Below, piece by piece: positions 10,255 to 19,959 of a DNA stretch of 21,459 bases. The stretch's first letter is position 1; each line of letters begins with the position of its first letter. Source of the DNA: a virus; the IMG/VR virus record IMGVR_UViG_3300044695_004066, positions 1-21,459 of that record; one strand, given 5' to 3'. Made by a program: the position numbers and the translations under genes. A model generated the notes under the pieces. It was not told the origin of the DNA, ran no database searches, and saw only the letters and a list, made by a program, of their open reading frames with translations.

Positions 10255-12012
10255 TTGTTATCAACTAAAGAGGTCGCAGCGAAGGTAGCACGTCTACAAA
10301 CCCGCTACGCGGCACGTGACCAGAGAATGCGCGACGTGCTCTCTGTACGTCAAGGTGACATCTCCAAGGTATACCCAGCGATGTTTTCAGAGGAATACCC
10401 AAAGCCTCTAGTAGCTAACTTCGTAGATGTAGCAGCACGTGACTTGGCAGAAGTGATGTCTCCACTGCCATCCTTTAACTGCGCTGCTACCAATATGGTT
10501 TCTGACTCACAGCGTAAAGCTGCAGATACTCGTACACGTATTGCCAACTACTACGTATCATCTTCTGAACTACAGATCCAGATGTACACAGGTGCTGACT
10601 GGTTCAATACCTACGGTATGTTGCCAGCGTTAATTGAGATGGACTATGAAACCAATAATCCAAGAATACGCCTGCTTAATCCTTTTGGTACTTATCCTGA
10701 AATTGATAGATTTGGTCGTACCATCTCCATCACACAAGTCCTAGCAACTGATGCCGAGACATTGGCAATGCAGTACCCAGAGTTCTATGACCAGATTATG
10801 CCAAAGAATGTTTATTCTCCTGGTTCACCTTATGTGTCTTTGGTTCGCTACCACGACAAAGACCAAGACTTAATCTTTATTCCAGAGCGTAAAAACCTAG
10901 TACTAGCAAACATTCCTAACCCAGTAGGTAAGTGCCTAGGTAGCGTTGCTATGCGTTCATCTATTGATGGCGAAGCACGTGGACAGTTTGATGATGTACT
11001 TTCAGTTCAGTTAGCTCGTGCTCGATTTGCAGTATTGCAGATCCAAGCAGCAGAAAAATCTATCCAAGCACCTATTGCTATTCCACAGGATGTGCAAGAG
11101 TTGGCATTGGGACCTGATGCGATTATGCGTTCTGCAAATCCACAGGGTATTCGCCGTGTTCCACTAGAACTACCTAACGGAGTCTTTACTGAATCTGGTG
11201 TTCTAGAGCGTGAACTACGTACAGGTGCTCGTTACCCAGAGACTCGCTCAGGTAACATTGACGCATCTATCGTTACAGGCCGTGGTGTTCAAGCACTACA
11301 GGCAGGATTTGATACACAGATCAAGGCAGCACAAGCACAGTTTGCTCGTTTGTTTACAGACCTTGTTGCTATGTGTTTTGAAGTAGATGAGAAAGTCTTT
11401 GGTTCTATGACCAAGGAAATCAAAGGCGTAGATGATGGTACTCCGTTTAATATGAAGTACGTTCCATCACGTCAAATTGATGGTAACTATGGCGTAGATG
11501 TCCGTTACGGAATTATGTCAGGTATGGATCCTAACCGTGCCATCATTGCATTACTACAGATGCGTTCAGACAAGCTCGTATCTCGTGACTATGTACGTCG
11601 TGAGATTCCGATGGAGCTTAATGTTACGCAGGAGGAACAACGTGTTGATATTGAAGAAATGCGCGATTCTTTGCGGGTGGCTGTTGCTCAGTATGCTCAA
11701 GCCATTCCAGCGTTGGCAGCGCAAGGTCAAGACCCAAGTGAGATCATTTCCCGTATTGCAGAAGTTATACAAGGCCGTCAAAAAGGTCTTCAATTAGAAA
11801 ACGTAATTGGCAAAGCATTTGCACCTAAAGAACAACCAGCAGCTCCAGAGATGGCGATGATGCCAGGAGCACCAGGAACTCCAGCAGCAGGTGCGGCCCC
11901 CGTACCTGCCTCGCAGCCAACTCCAGAACAAAGCGGAGCGGCCCCTGCTGCTGGTCCAGAACAACGTCCAGATATAGCAACTCTGCTAGCTTCTATAAGC
12001 GGCGCAGCATAA
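10255..12012 (+). CDS. portal protein
   Basis: This 585-aa protein directly follows the terminase and has the size of a portal, the dodecameric ring through which DNA enters and leaves the head. Features are a helical N-terminus with a YPKPLVANFVDVAARDLAEV segment (about 48-67), a mixed core (LLNPFGTYPEIDRFGR near 140-155), a long helical segment around GRGVQALQAGFDTQIKAAQA, and a Pro/Ala-rich tail over about the last 65 residues. The start is TTG 10255, supported by AAGGAGA just upstream. The assignment rests on position, size and general pattern more than on a single motif. Confidence 0.8.
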   Translation: MLSTKEVAAKVARLQTRYAARDQRMRDVLSVRQGDISKVYPAMFSEEYPKPLVANFVDVAARDLAEVMSPLPSFNCAATNMVSDSQRKAADTRTRIANYYVSSSELQIQMYTGADWFNTYGMLPALIEMDYETNNPRIRLLNPFGTYPEIDRFGRTISITQVLATDAETLAMQYPEFYDQIMPKNVYSPGSPYVSLVRYHDKDQDLIFIPERKNLVLANIPNPVGKCLGSVAMRSSIDGEARGQFDDVLSVQLARARFAVLQIQAAEKSIQAPIAIPQDVQELALGPDAIMRSANPQGIRRVPLELPNGVFTESGVLERELRTGARYPETRSGNIDASIVTGRGVQALQAGFDTQIKAAQAQFARLFTDLVAMCFEVDEKVFGSMTKEIKGVDDGTPFNMKYVPSRQIDGNYGVDVRYGIMSGMDPNRAIIALLQMRSDKLVSRDYVRREIPMELNVTQEEQRVDIEEMRDSLRVAVAQYAQAIPALAAQGQDPSEIISRIAEVIQGRQKGLQLENVIGKAFAPKEQPAAPEMAMMPGAPGTPAAGAAPVPASQPTPEQSGAAPAAGPEQRPDIATLLASISGAA

Positions 12013-12028
12013 CTGAGGGAGGTGTAAA

Positions 12029-12172
12029 ATGAACAAAGGATCACGTGCAGCAGCACCAATGTCAAAGCCTGTAGAAGGTAAGATGGATACCGCCAAGCCA
12101 GCAGGACCAGGCAAGGTTGTACCATCAATGATGCCAGCAGGTCGCAAAGGTACAGCAGTAAAGAAGGGCTAA
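12029..12172 (+). CDS. small basic virion-block protein, 47 aa
   Basis: A 47-aa frame starting MNKGSRAAAPMSKPVEGKMD, rich in Lys/Arg (about ten), Pro, Gly and Ala, with no clear fold. GGGAGG lies eight bases before the ATG. It sits between portal and larger virion genes, so a small DNA-binding or assembly component is possible. No family is recognised. Confidence 0.6.
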   Translation: MNKGSRAAAPMSKPVEGKMDTAKPAGPGKVVPSMMPAGRKGTAVKKG

Positions 12173-12201
12173 GTAAATTTTAATTAACGGAGGTACTGGG
12201 C

Positions 12202-12423
12202 GTGGATAATAATAATAAAGTTCCACGCTCAGTAAACTTCGCTGATTTTTTAGTAGTCCTTTCAGGTTTTGCACACAACATTGCAAGTTCTGTACAGACT
12301 GCAACAGAAGAGTTAATGGAAATAGCTATCTATAATGCTAACCGTAACTCAGAAATTAATAAGGCTTGGGAACAATTTTCAAACGATTTAGAAAAGATAC
12401 AGGAGGATACCGATGGTAGATAG
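12202..12423 (+). CDS. hypothetical helical protein, 73 aa
   Basis: This 73-aa protein begins MDNNNKVPRSVNFADFLVVL and appears helical throughout (ASSVQTATEELMEIAIYNAN, then INKAWEQFSNDLEKIQ). The start is GTG 12202 with GGAGGT seven bases upstream. It overlaps the next gene by 11 bases and contains that gene's AGGAGG site. Function unknown; a small virion or chaperone role is suggested only by position. Confidence 0.6.
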   Translation: MDNNNKVPRSVNFADFLVVLSGFAHNIASSVQTATEELMEIAIYNANRNSEINKAWEQFSNDLEKIQEDTDGR

Positions 12424-12775
12424 CCCATTACAAATTGGCGGTCCAGGAAAATTCTCCGTACGTGAAGACCTACCACCGTCACAAAACTACGGTGATCGTA
12501 AGGCAATGGCAGAAGATATTGCAGGCGCTCCAACTACTGGACAACCATCTGCACGTCCAGCTCCTGCTAGTGAAATTAAAGAAGCAGTTAAGCCTGCCCC
12601 ATTAACACAAATGTTTGCACCAACCGAACGCACTGGCGAAGACGTTATGACTATGGCTGGTCCACCAAAGCCACCAGAAGGTAAGTTATCAGACACGCTT
12701 GCAGCATTACTTCCATACGATCAAACTGGAGAAATTTCTGTTCTCTATCAGATGGCTTTATCTAGAGGTCAGTAG
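12413..12775 (+). CDS. hypothetical Pro/Ala-rich protein, 120 aa
   Basis: A 120-aa protein with a low-complexity, proline-rich middle (TTGQPSARPAPASEIKEAVK), probably disordered, and a short helical end (LYQMALSRGQ). ATG 12413 has AGGAGG six bases upstream. Its TAG shares a base with GTG 12775 of the giant gene. A linker or scaffold-like virion factor is possible, but there is no family match. Confidence 0.65.
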   Translation: MVDSPLQIGGPGKFSVREDLPPSQNYGDRKAMAEDIAGAPTTGQPSARPAPASEIKEAVKPAPLTQMFAPTERTGEDVMTMAGPPKPPEGKLSDTLAALLPYDQTGEISVLYQMALSRGQ

Positions 12776-15700
12776 TGGGATCAACGTCCAACAACATTAA
12801 GGCTATATCTTCTCAGGCTGGTTTAACACCAGAGCAACAAGAACAGATCAATGGCTACATCAAAGCTGTAGACTCGCACCAGAAGTTATCATCTCTTCCA
12901 TCAGACGTTGCCAAGTTAGAGTATGGAAAACTAACGCCAGAGCAACAGAAGTCTTTGAAAGATAACTTTGGTAACGTTGAGCAAAAGCGTGGATGGTTAG
13001 GTACAGCACTTCATTACACAGTAGATCCTATAATCACTGCTGTATCTGCTCCAGTTAAATTAGCTTTCAAAGGTGTACAAGAACTTTCAGATTTAAGCAC
13101 ACGTGCCTATCGTACTGCTGCTATCGCACTTGACCAAAATGTAAACATTGGTAAAGCCTGGACAACTGCCAACGATAAAGGTGATAAGGTATTTAGTCCA
13201 TCACGTATGGCTGAAGCAACAAGGATTTTTGGTTCGGGCTATATGTCTGTTGCACAAAAAATTGCAGAGGGTATGACTCTCGACCAAGTTATTGCAACTG
13301 GTACTGAAGAAGAAAAAAGAATCGCAGCAGGTGCCTCACAAAAGAAAGATCCACTCTTTCAAGATGCACTAGATGCAGCAAACGCTGCCAAGTATTCTCC
13401 AGGTCGAGCACTTGCTAACGCAATACTTCCTCAAAAGTGGGAAGGCTCAGGAGCAGCCTATAGAACTATCTCAGGTCTAGGCGATGCTACATTTCGTATC
13501 TTTGCAGATCCAACCTTGCTACTTGGTAAAGCCAAGAAAGCGTACGATGTTTCTAAATATGCTTTAGATAATATCATTGGAGATGCTGGCAATGTTCAAA
13601 AAGCATTTGAAGTAGCAAGCGTACAAAGATTTGACCAAGCCTATGTTGGAGCATTGAAGAATTATTCAGTAGCTCGCAAGGCAATCAAAGCAGGCGCAGT
13701 AGATCCACAGGCTTTAGTTCAAGCATCTATACAACTCAAGCGTATTGCTCCAGAGTTTGGTGATGATGTGATTGAGGCTATGCTTAAAGAAGGCGTAGTT
13801 GAAGCTGGAACTATGAAGAACTTTCTTGCTAATAGCGAAGATGCATTACGTACTCTCAAAGGTCAAGCAGGTCGTCAAGTTCAATTATTACCACGTATGG
13901 ATGCAGGTCGTCAGATTCGCATTGCAGCATTAACCACTGGTAACAAAGTACTTCGCTTTGATAAGTCAGGTAAGCGCATTAGCCGAGAAGTATTTAGTGA
14001 CCAGACCACTATTGGTGGTATTGAAGCACAGCTAATGGCTAAGACTAAATTTATTGATACACGCACAGGTGATGCAGCAACTGCCAACACTCCAAAAGAA
14101 TTCTTAAAGCAAGTTGAAAAAAGCATTATTGGTGAGGTTGAGCGCAAGACCGCAAAGCTACGTGCAGATGGTGCATTCCGTATGCCACTGGATTATGTCC
14201 AAGATCGCATTGATCGCTTTGCATCTAAATTTGCAAAGGTTCCATTTTTCCGTGATAACTTCTTTGACCCTAACGCGGTAGATTCTGCTGAAAAGGTCTA
14301 TCAGTTAGCACGTCTTGCTAATACTCGTTACAACTCACGCCTATTTGCAGAAGCATTTAAGGCTGGAGATGAAGCACAAAAGCGTCAGATTATGATGGGT
14401 GTCTTCAATACAGTAGCTGAAATTCGTGGACTTAATAAAGTTCCTGGTGGCAAGAACATCCTTGACGATTTGGCTAACTCATCACGTGAGCAACTTTTTG
14501 CTCCAAGAATTTTACTTCGTGATACTAAGGGCAAGCCAGTTCTCAATGATGATGGTACCTACCGTTACTTTGAACCATCTAACTTTAACGACCAACAGTT
14601 TGCTATCTTTGACTTTCAGTTAGCAGAAGGTATGAGCGTTCCTAAGATTACAGATCTTGATGGAGTCGTTGACCGCTTTCAAGTAGCAAGTAAGATTATG
14701 AACTGGTCACACTCTCAGTGGGCTGAGAACTTAACATCTGCTTGGTCATTCTTAACTCTTGCTGGTCCTCGCTTTGCTGTACGTAACTCTATTGAAGATT
14801 TAATGGTTCACCTTGCAGTAGGCGATGGAGCTTGGGGATTAGTAGCAAGCAAGCGTCTATCAACTAAGTTACGTACCGCTCAAGGTGGCGAAACTCTAGG
14901 TGTTATTAATAAACTTATTAAGCGTTCAGACCGTGAACTTTATGCTGGCAAGATTGCTGCTGCTAAGACAGTACAAGATGCTCGCAAGGTTATGGCAGAT
15001 GCTATTATTGCAGATAAATATCTTGGCAAACTAGATCCACAAGCACGTGAGATCATTGCTGAAATGGCAGAGTTTGGTGCTATTGACGAACTACTTGCAG
15101 GTGTTGCAGAAGGTGGCAAGAAGGGTATCACTGGTGCTGACCACTGGACAGATGCACTTCGTACTGTAGATAAGTACGGCACATCTCGTGAATACAAGAT
15201 TGATGGAGTTACATATTCAAAGCAAAGTGGTGGAAACTACCGTGAGTATTCTCCAATTACAGCAGAAGGAAAGATTGCTTGGATAACAAGTATTGCTGCA
15301 ATCGGTAATGATCCACTTGGTTCTATTGCATTGCAGTATATGTCAGATAATCCAAGCTCTAAAAGAATTGCTATTAATAAGATTATAGAGTTCATTAACT
15401 CTCCACAGTATGCAAAGCAAAAGGCTCGCTACCAGTTATACCGTCCAGGCAATAACGCAGACGTAGCAACTCACGCTGAGAATGTTTATGCAGCAACTCG
15501 TAACCTATTTGTTAATAGCCAAGATAAAGTAAACCAAGCATTACTTGCCAAGGTTAGTATCCGTACACCTGAAGGTGGCATCAAGATTAATACTCGTGAC
15601 TTAGGTATTGATGATTTGCCAGCCTTAGCAGAAGATGCACCACAGTTTATCTCTGGTCCAAGCATTATGCCTATCGCAGAAGGTAACCCTGCTGGAAAGA

Positions 15701-17550
15701 TCGTAGGAAAACATTGGAACTGGGTTGGCGAGATGAATGCTCGCTGGTCACGTGAGCCAATGGTTCTTTCTGCTGCTGTAGATATGCGTAAGCGTTGGAA
15801 AGCAGGCGGTTTAGAAGACCGTTATATGAAGATGATGACTGATCCTATCCGCAATAACGCTAAACTTAGCGATGCTGAGAAGGCAGTTCTAATTAAAGAC
15901 GCAGAGTCTAAAGCTAAAATCAAAATTATCGAGATGACACAGGACCTTGCTAAAGAGCGAGTGCTTGCATATGTAGATAATCCAGAGGTTCGCACACAGT
16001 TAGCATTCACAATGCGTAACTTTGCTCGCTACTATCGTGCAACTGAAGACTTTTATCGCCGTGCATTGCGTGGTGTTCGCTACAACCCAGAGTCAATCGC
16101 ACGTTTATCGCTAACTTATGAAGGTGTATCCCACTCTGGCTTCATCCAGAAGGACGATCAGGGTGAGGCTTACTTTATTTACCCTGGTATGCAACCAGTT
16201 TACGCAGCAATGTCTAAACTTGCTACAGTATTTGGCATCAAAGGTGCATTCGTTGCACCTATGCCAGTAGAGTTTGGTGCAAAGCTCAATATGATTTCAC
16301 CATCAATGAACCCAGACGCATTGTTCCCAACATTCTCTGGTCCATTGGCAGCATTACCAGTTAAGATGATGTATGAGTTAGTTCCATCACTGAAAGAATC
16401 AGAGAAGTATCTCTTTGGTGAGTTTGGTGAAGACCAACCAATCATTAACGCTATCCTTCCAGCGCACATTAACCGTGCATTGGGTGCATTAAATAAGGAT
16501 GAGCGTGATTCACAGTACGCATCAGCTTTCCGCAAAGCAGTTACCTACTTAGAAGCTACTGGTAACGGACTAAAGATTACAAAAGACGCACAAGGTAATG
16601 AAGTTCCACCATCACCTGGCGATCTAGAGGAATATCAGGACAGACTGAAGGCAACAACACAGACAGTCTTGGGTATGCGCTTCTTTAGCGCCTTGATATT
16701 GCCAGCATCACCATCAGTTCAACTCAAGTCTGAGATGGCTGGATGGGTTCGTGACAACGAACGTACGAGTTTCAAGCAAGTATTTTCTAACTTAGTTACT
16801 GAGTATAATGGTGATTACACACGTGCTACTGAGGAATGGATCAAACTGTTTCCAAAGCAAATGCCATATACAGTATCTGAATCTAAAAAGAATACAGTTG
16901 CTGTTATCAAGTATGGCGAGGCAGCAGGTAACTGGGTAGATAACAACACAGAACTACTCAAGAAGTACCCAGAAGCTGCAGCATTCTTGATTCCAAACAT
17001 TGGTAAGTTTAGTTATGACTCTTACAAGACTATGATGAACGAAGGCTTCCTTGATAAGAAGCAGGTTGGTGACTTCCTTCGTGAGACACAGATTGCTACT
17101 GACAAGCAGTATTACTTCCAGCAACGCAAAGACTATCTAGCAACTTTGGCATCTACTACATCGGTAGATCAGAAGCGTATGATTAATCAGCAATGGGATA
17201 ACTGGTCAGGTCAGTTTATGTCAGTTCGTCCAATGCTACAGACAGAGTTTGCATCAGGTGGTGCATCAGATGTTCGTCGTGAAATTGCTCTAACAGACTT
17301 ACGCAATATGTTTGCTAATGAGAAGAATCTTCCTAAAACTAAGACAGTAGCAGTTCTTCGCCAGATGCTTCAGGCTTATGACAATTTTAGCGCACAGTTC
17401 TCATCCATTACAGATAGAACAGATGCAGCTCAGGATCGTAAGAATGCTCTTCAAGAAGGTGCTAAGGCTCAGTTGCAACAACTAGCTGCTAGCAATCCAA
17501 ATACTAAATCAGCCTATGATGTTTTGTTTGCATCATTGATCGGAGACTAA
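12775..17550 (+). CDS. giant virion-type protein, 1591 aa (possible internal/ejection protein)
   Basis: This very large protein makes up over a third of the late block. It is mainly helical and soluble, with no signal peptide and no long hydrophobic tape-measure repeats. The N-terminus repeats a LTPEQQ motif twice (about 17-22 and 53-58). The central part has a hydrophobic helix pair near AWSFLTLAGPRFAVRN. A conserved-looking segment, FARYYRATEDFYRRALRGVR, lies around residue 1090. The last 300 residues are helical and charged. The start is GTG 12775 with AGAGG six bases upstream. Size and place after the portal suit an internal virion or ejected protein, as in podoviruses; the large polyvalent proteins are another comparison. 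I cannot name the family. Confidence 0.6.
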   Translation: MGSTSNNIKAISSQAGLTPEQQEQINGYIKAVDSHQKLSSLPSDVAKLEYGKLTPEQQKSLKDNFGNVEQKRGWLGTALHYTVDPIITAVSAPVKLAFKGVQELSDLSTRAYRTAAIALDQNVNIGKAWTTANDKGDKVFSPSRMAEATRIFGSGYMSVAQKIAEGMTLDQVIATGTEEEKRIAAGASQKKDPLFQDALDAANAAKYSPGRALANAILPQKWEGSGAAYRTISGLGDATFRIFADPTLLLGKAKKAYDVSKYALDNIIGDAGNVQKAFEVASVQRFDQAYVGALKNYSVARKAIKAGAVDPQALVQASIQLKRIAPEFGDDVIEAMLKEGVVEAGTMKNFLANSEDALRTLKGQAGRQVQLLPRMDAGRQIRIAALTTGNKVLRFDKSGKRISREVFSDQTTIGGIEAQLMAKTKFIDTRTGDAATANTPKEFLKQVEKSIIGEVERKTAKLRADGAFRMPLDYVQDRIDRFASKFAKVPFFRDNFFDPNAVDSAEKVYQLARLANTRYNSRLFAEAFKAGDEAQKRQIMMGVFNTVAEIRGLNKVPGGKNILDDLANSSREQLFAPRILLRDTKGKPVLNDDGTYRYFEPSNFNDQQFAIFDFQLAEGMSVPKITDLDGVVDRFQVASKIMNWSHSQWAENLTSAWSFLTLAGPRFAVRNSIEDLMVHLAVGDGAWGLVASKRLSTKLRTAQGGETLGVINKLIKRSDRELYAGKIAAAKTVQDARKVMADAIIADKYLGKLDPQAREIIAEMAEFGAIDELLAGVAEGGKKGITGADHWTDALRTVDKYGTSREYKIDGVTYSKQSGGNYREYSPITAEGKIAWITSIAAIGNDPLGSIALQYMSDNPSSKRIAINKIIEFINSPQYAKQKARYQLYRPGNNADVATHAENVYAATRNLFVNSQDKVNQALLAKVSIRTPEGGIKINTRDLGIDDLPALAEDAPQFISGPSIMPIAEGNPAGKIVGKHWNWVGEMNARWSREPMVLSAAVDMRKRWKAGGLEDRYMKMMTDPIRNNAKLSDAEKAVLIKDAESKAKIKIIEMTQDLAKERVLAYVDNPEVRTQLAFTMRNFARYYRATEDFYRRALRGVRYNPESIARLSLTYEGVSHSGFIQKDDQGEAYFIYPGMQPVYAAMSKLATVFGIKGAFVAPMPVEFGAKLNMISPSMNPDALFPTFSGPLAALPVKMMYELVPSLKESEKYLFGEFGEDQPIINAILPAHINRALGALNKDERDSQYASAFRKAVTYLEATGNGLKITKDAQGNEVPPSPGDLEEYQDRLKATTQTVLGMRFFSALILPASPSVQLKSEMAGWVRDNERTSFKQVFSNLVTEYNGDYTRATEEWIKLFPKQMPYTVSESKKNTVAVIKYGEAAGNWVDNNTELLKKYPEAAAFLIPNIGKFSYDSYKTMMNEGFLDKKQVGDFLRETQIATDKQYYFQQRKDYLATLASTTSVDQKRMINQQWDNWSGQFMSVRPMLQTEFASGGASDVRREIALTDLRNMFANEKNLPKTKTVAVLRQMLQAYDNFSAQFSSITDRTDAAQDRKNALQEGAKAQLQQLAASNPNTKSAYDVLFASLIGD

Positions 17551-17551
17551 A

Positions 17552-18298
17552 GTGCCAGTAGGTAAAAGTAGCGGAGTAAGTAAGGTTGCAACACAGCCTT
17601 CTGCTGGAACAGCAGATGCCACTTCATCTGGTAGCTGGAACTCTGGTGGAATCGGTGACGTTTCTTACATCACATCAAGTATTCCTACTGCAGCAAATCC
17701 AAACAATGTAGAAAAGACTACTCAAAAGGAACTTATCCGTAAGTTCTTAGAGATGAGTCCACAGGAGCGCATTGGTATTGGTAATCGTCTCAAGGGTGCT
17801 GGGTATCAAGTAGGTGGATTAACTGGTCAAGCTACTAAGGACCTTCGTAACGCATACCTCAAGGCTTATGATGACCTTAATCAAGAGATTCTTATTGGCC
17901 AGCAATTAGATCTTAACACTTTCCTTACCCGTGAAAAAAGTGCTGGCGGTACTGGAGCACGTCAGCCTTATGTACAGTCACAGGAAATCAATGATATGTC
18001 TGCAAAGACTTTGATTGATGGGATTATCAAGGATCTAACTGGTCGCCCAAAGGCAACTCCAGAAGAAATTGAAAAATATACAGCGATGATTCGCAATCAA
18101 CAGAAGAAGAATCCACTGGTTACTTCATACACAACTAGCGGTGGAGACACTACTGGTTCAAGAACTACTGGTGGTTTTGGTGCTCAAGAAGCACAGCAAT
18201 TTTTAATTGACAAGATTTCACAGGGTGATGAAGCTAAGGCAACTCGTGCTTTGGATGCCTACTCAACTGTAGTAGAGATGTTTGGAGGGTTGCGCTAA
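17552..18298 (+). CDS. virion-type hypothetical, 248 aa
   Basis: This 248-aa protein has a Ser/Gly/Thr-rich start (about 1-45), a helical middle beginning TQKELIRKFLEMSPQERIGI, and a MSAKTLIDGIIKDLTGRPKA segment near 150. A Gly/Thr-rich stretch (TSGGDTTGSRTTGGFGAQEA) precedes the final helix. The start is GTG 17552, with GGAG seven bases upstream, right after the giant gene. Its TAA shares a base with the next ATG. Probably a minor structural protein, by context only. Confidence 0.6.
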   Translation: MPVGKSSGVSKVATQPSAGTADATSSGSWNSGGIGDVSYITSSIPTAANPNNVEKTTQKELIRKFLEMSPQERIGIGNRLKGAGYQVGGLTGQATKDLRNAYLKAYDDLNQEILIGQQLDLNTFLTREKSAGGTGARQPYVQSQEINDMSAKTLIDGIIKDLTGRPKATPEEIEKYTAMIRNQQKKNPLVTSYTTSGGDTTGSRTTGGFGAQEAQQFLIDKISQGDEAKATRALDAYSTVVEMFGGLR

Positions 18299-19956
18299 TG
18301 GCGTTACAACCAACACAAAGAAACGAAGAACAACGTCTTCGTATGCAGTTGCAGCGTGATAGAGCAAGCCTTGAAACAAAGAAAGGCAGTAGAGGTGTAG
18401 CTTTAGATATCTCTACTGATCCTAAAGAATCACAGGCTCGTCGTGCTGAGTTTGCAGCAAAGTATAAAAAACTTGTTGGTGAAATAAATGATCTTGAAAA
18501 TAAGATTGATTCTATAACAAGAGAAGTCAACAGAGTTAAAGCTCGCAAATCTCTGGATCGTTATGATGAGACAGAGGGACAACAGCAGTTAGAAAGCATT
18601 AAAGAAAAGTATGCTCTTTTAGCAGAAGCCTACAAACTTGACGAAGATCCTGAAATTAAAGCAAAGATAGATACTCTTATTGAGGACTATAAAGATATTT
18701 CTACAAGCGTTATTGGTAGACCAATATCCCTTGCTGCTGCAAGAATAGCATTAACAAAGGTTGTCCCTACATTTAGTAGTCCAACTGGCGATATTGCACC
18801 TGCGCCTGCAACTACACCTGCTGCAACACCTGGTACACCACCTAAATCAAAAGTAACCTCTGGTGCTGGATTAGAAGTACAGGCTGGTCCTGGATATAAA
18901 CCAGGTAAGCCTGCTGGTAAACTAGAAGTACAGGCTGGCCCTGGATACAAACCAGGCGCTAAAGGTGGCAAAGATACTGGCACAGTAGAACAACCAGGTG
19001 GAACTGTTGTTAAAAATTATGATGCTTTGCTTGCTGAAGTCCAAGCAGACTACAGTCTTCCAGATATTATCTTTAGCAATGTCAAATCATTAGGTGCGAT
19101 ACTTGATAAGTATGTTAATGGCAAAATTGATGATAACCAATTTAGGAAAGAAATTGAAAAGGATCCTTGGTACCGTCAGAACTCTGCTGAAATCAAGGCT
19201 CGCTATTTACAGAAGTTTAACTATCAAGATCTAGTCAACTCTGGTAATGCCAAGGGAACTACTGACTACGAGCAACAGATTGCTAAGATTACTAATAATC
19301 TTATTAGAAAATCACGTGAAATTGGTTCTGCTATTGATGAAGGTCAGGCAAAGTTAATTGCCGAAGACCTATACATTCACAATCAAGATGCAGATGATGC
19401 AGTAGTTACACGTCGTCTTGTCAGTGGCATTCGCCCAATGGCTGGAATGGTTGGCGGAAGACTTACAGAAGACTACAGTGGTCTAGCTCTTCAGAACTAC
19501 CAAGGACTCCAAGCTATTGCTAAGCGTAATGGTTTTAGAATAGAGGATATTCTTCCACGTGGCGCTGATGGAAAACCAGCAACTGCTCAGGAAACATTAC
19601 AGCGTCTAGCGTTAGGTGAAATAGATCCAACCCGTTTAGAGCAAGATGTTCGTAAACTTGCAGCAATCGGACAACCACAATTTGTACGTGACCTATTGGG
19701 TCAAGGTATTGATCTAGATGAGATCTATTCTCCATACCGTAAGACTATGGCTAGAATACTAGAACTAGATGAAGGCCAGATTGATTTAACTGACCCAACA
19801 CTACGTATGGGTATCAACGACAAGGGAGATGTAAACCTTTATGATTACTCTAAGGCATTACGTCAAGACTCTCGTTGGCAATATACAGGTAATGCCCGTG
19901 AGGAAGTATCAGATGCCGCACTTACGGTTCTTCGTAACTTTGGATTTCAGGGGTAA
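18298..19956 (+). CDS. virion-type protein with coiled coil and repeat linker, 552 aa
   Basis: Residues about 1-140 are strongly charged and helical (LVGEINDLENKIDSITREVN), likely coiled coil. A Pro/Thr/Ala-rich linker follows, holding two 17-residue repeats starting LEVQAGPGYKPG (residues 192-225). The C-terminal 300 residues have a segment (IFSNVKSLGAILDKYVNGKI, with DPWYRQ) that looks like a diverged version of one in the 459-aa protein downstream. ATG 18298 has GGAGGG eight bases upstream. A structural or ejected role is inferred from context. Confidence 0.6.
   Translation: MALQPTQRNEEQRLRMQLQRDRASLETKKGSRGVALDISTDPKESQARRAEFAAKYKKLVGEINDLENKIDSITREVNRVKARKSLDRYDETEGQQQLESIKEKYALLAEAYKLDEDPEIKAKIDTLIEDYKDISTSVIGRPISLAAARIALTKVVPTFSSPTGDIAPAPATTPAATPGTPPKSKVTSGAGLEVQAGPGYKPGKPAGKLEVQAGPGYKPGAKGGKDTGTVEQPGGTVVKNYDALLAEVQADYSLPDIIFSNVKSLGAILDKYVNGKIDDNQFRKEIEKDPWYRQNSAEIKARYLQKFNYQDLVNSGNAKGTTDYEQQIAKITNNLIRKSREIGSAIDEGQAKLIAEDLYIHNQDADDAVVTRRLVSGIRPMAGMVGGRLTEDYSGLALQNYQGLQAIAKRNGFRIEDILPRGADGKPATAQETLQRLALGEIDPTRLEQDVRKLAAIGQPQFVRDLLGQGIDLDEIYSPYRKTMARILELDEGQIDLTDPTLRMGINDKGDVNLYDYSKALRQDSRWQYTGNAREEVSDAALTVLRNFGFQG
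18871..18972 (+). repeat. 51-bp tandem repeat, two copies, in coding sequence
   Basis: Copies at 18871-18921 and 18922-18972 encode LEVQAGPGYKPG followed by KPAGK or AKGGK. Differences in the shared part are silent (tta/cta, ggt/ggc, tat/tac), so the peptide has been kept while the DNA drifted. Confidence 0.85.
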
Positions 19957-19959
19957 ATA

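Noticed and set aside
12775-17550. Tape-measure protein as the identity of the 1591-aa product.
   Set aside because: There is no preceding tail-assembly-chaperone frameshift pair and no long hydrophobic or regular repeat structure, and the gene lies directly after the portal rather than among tail genes.
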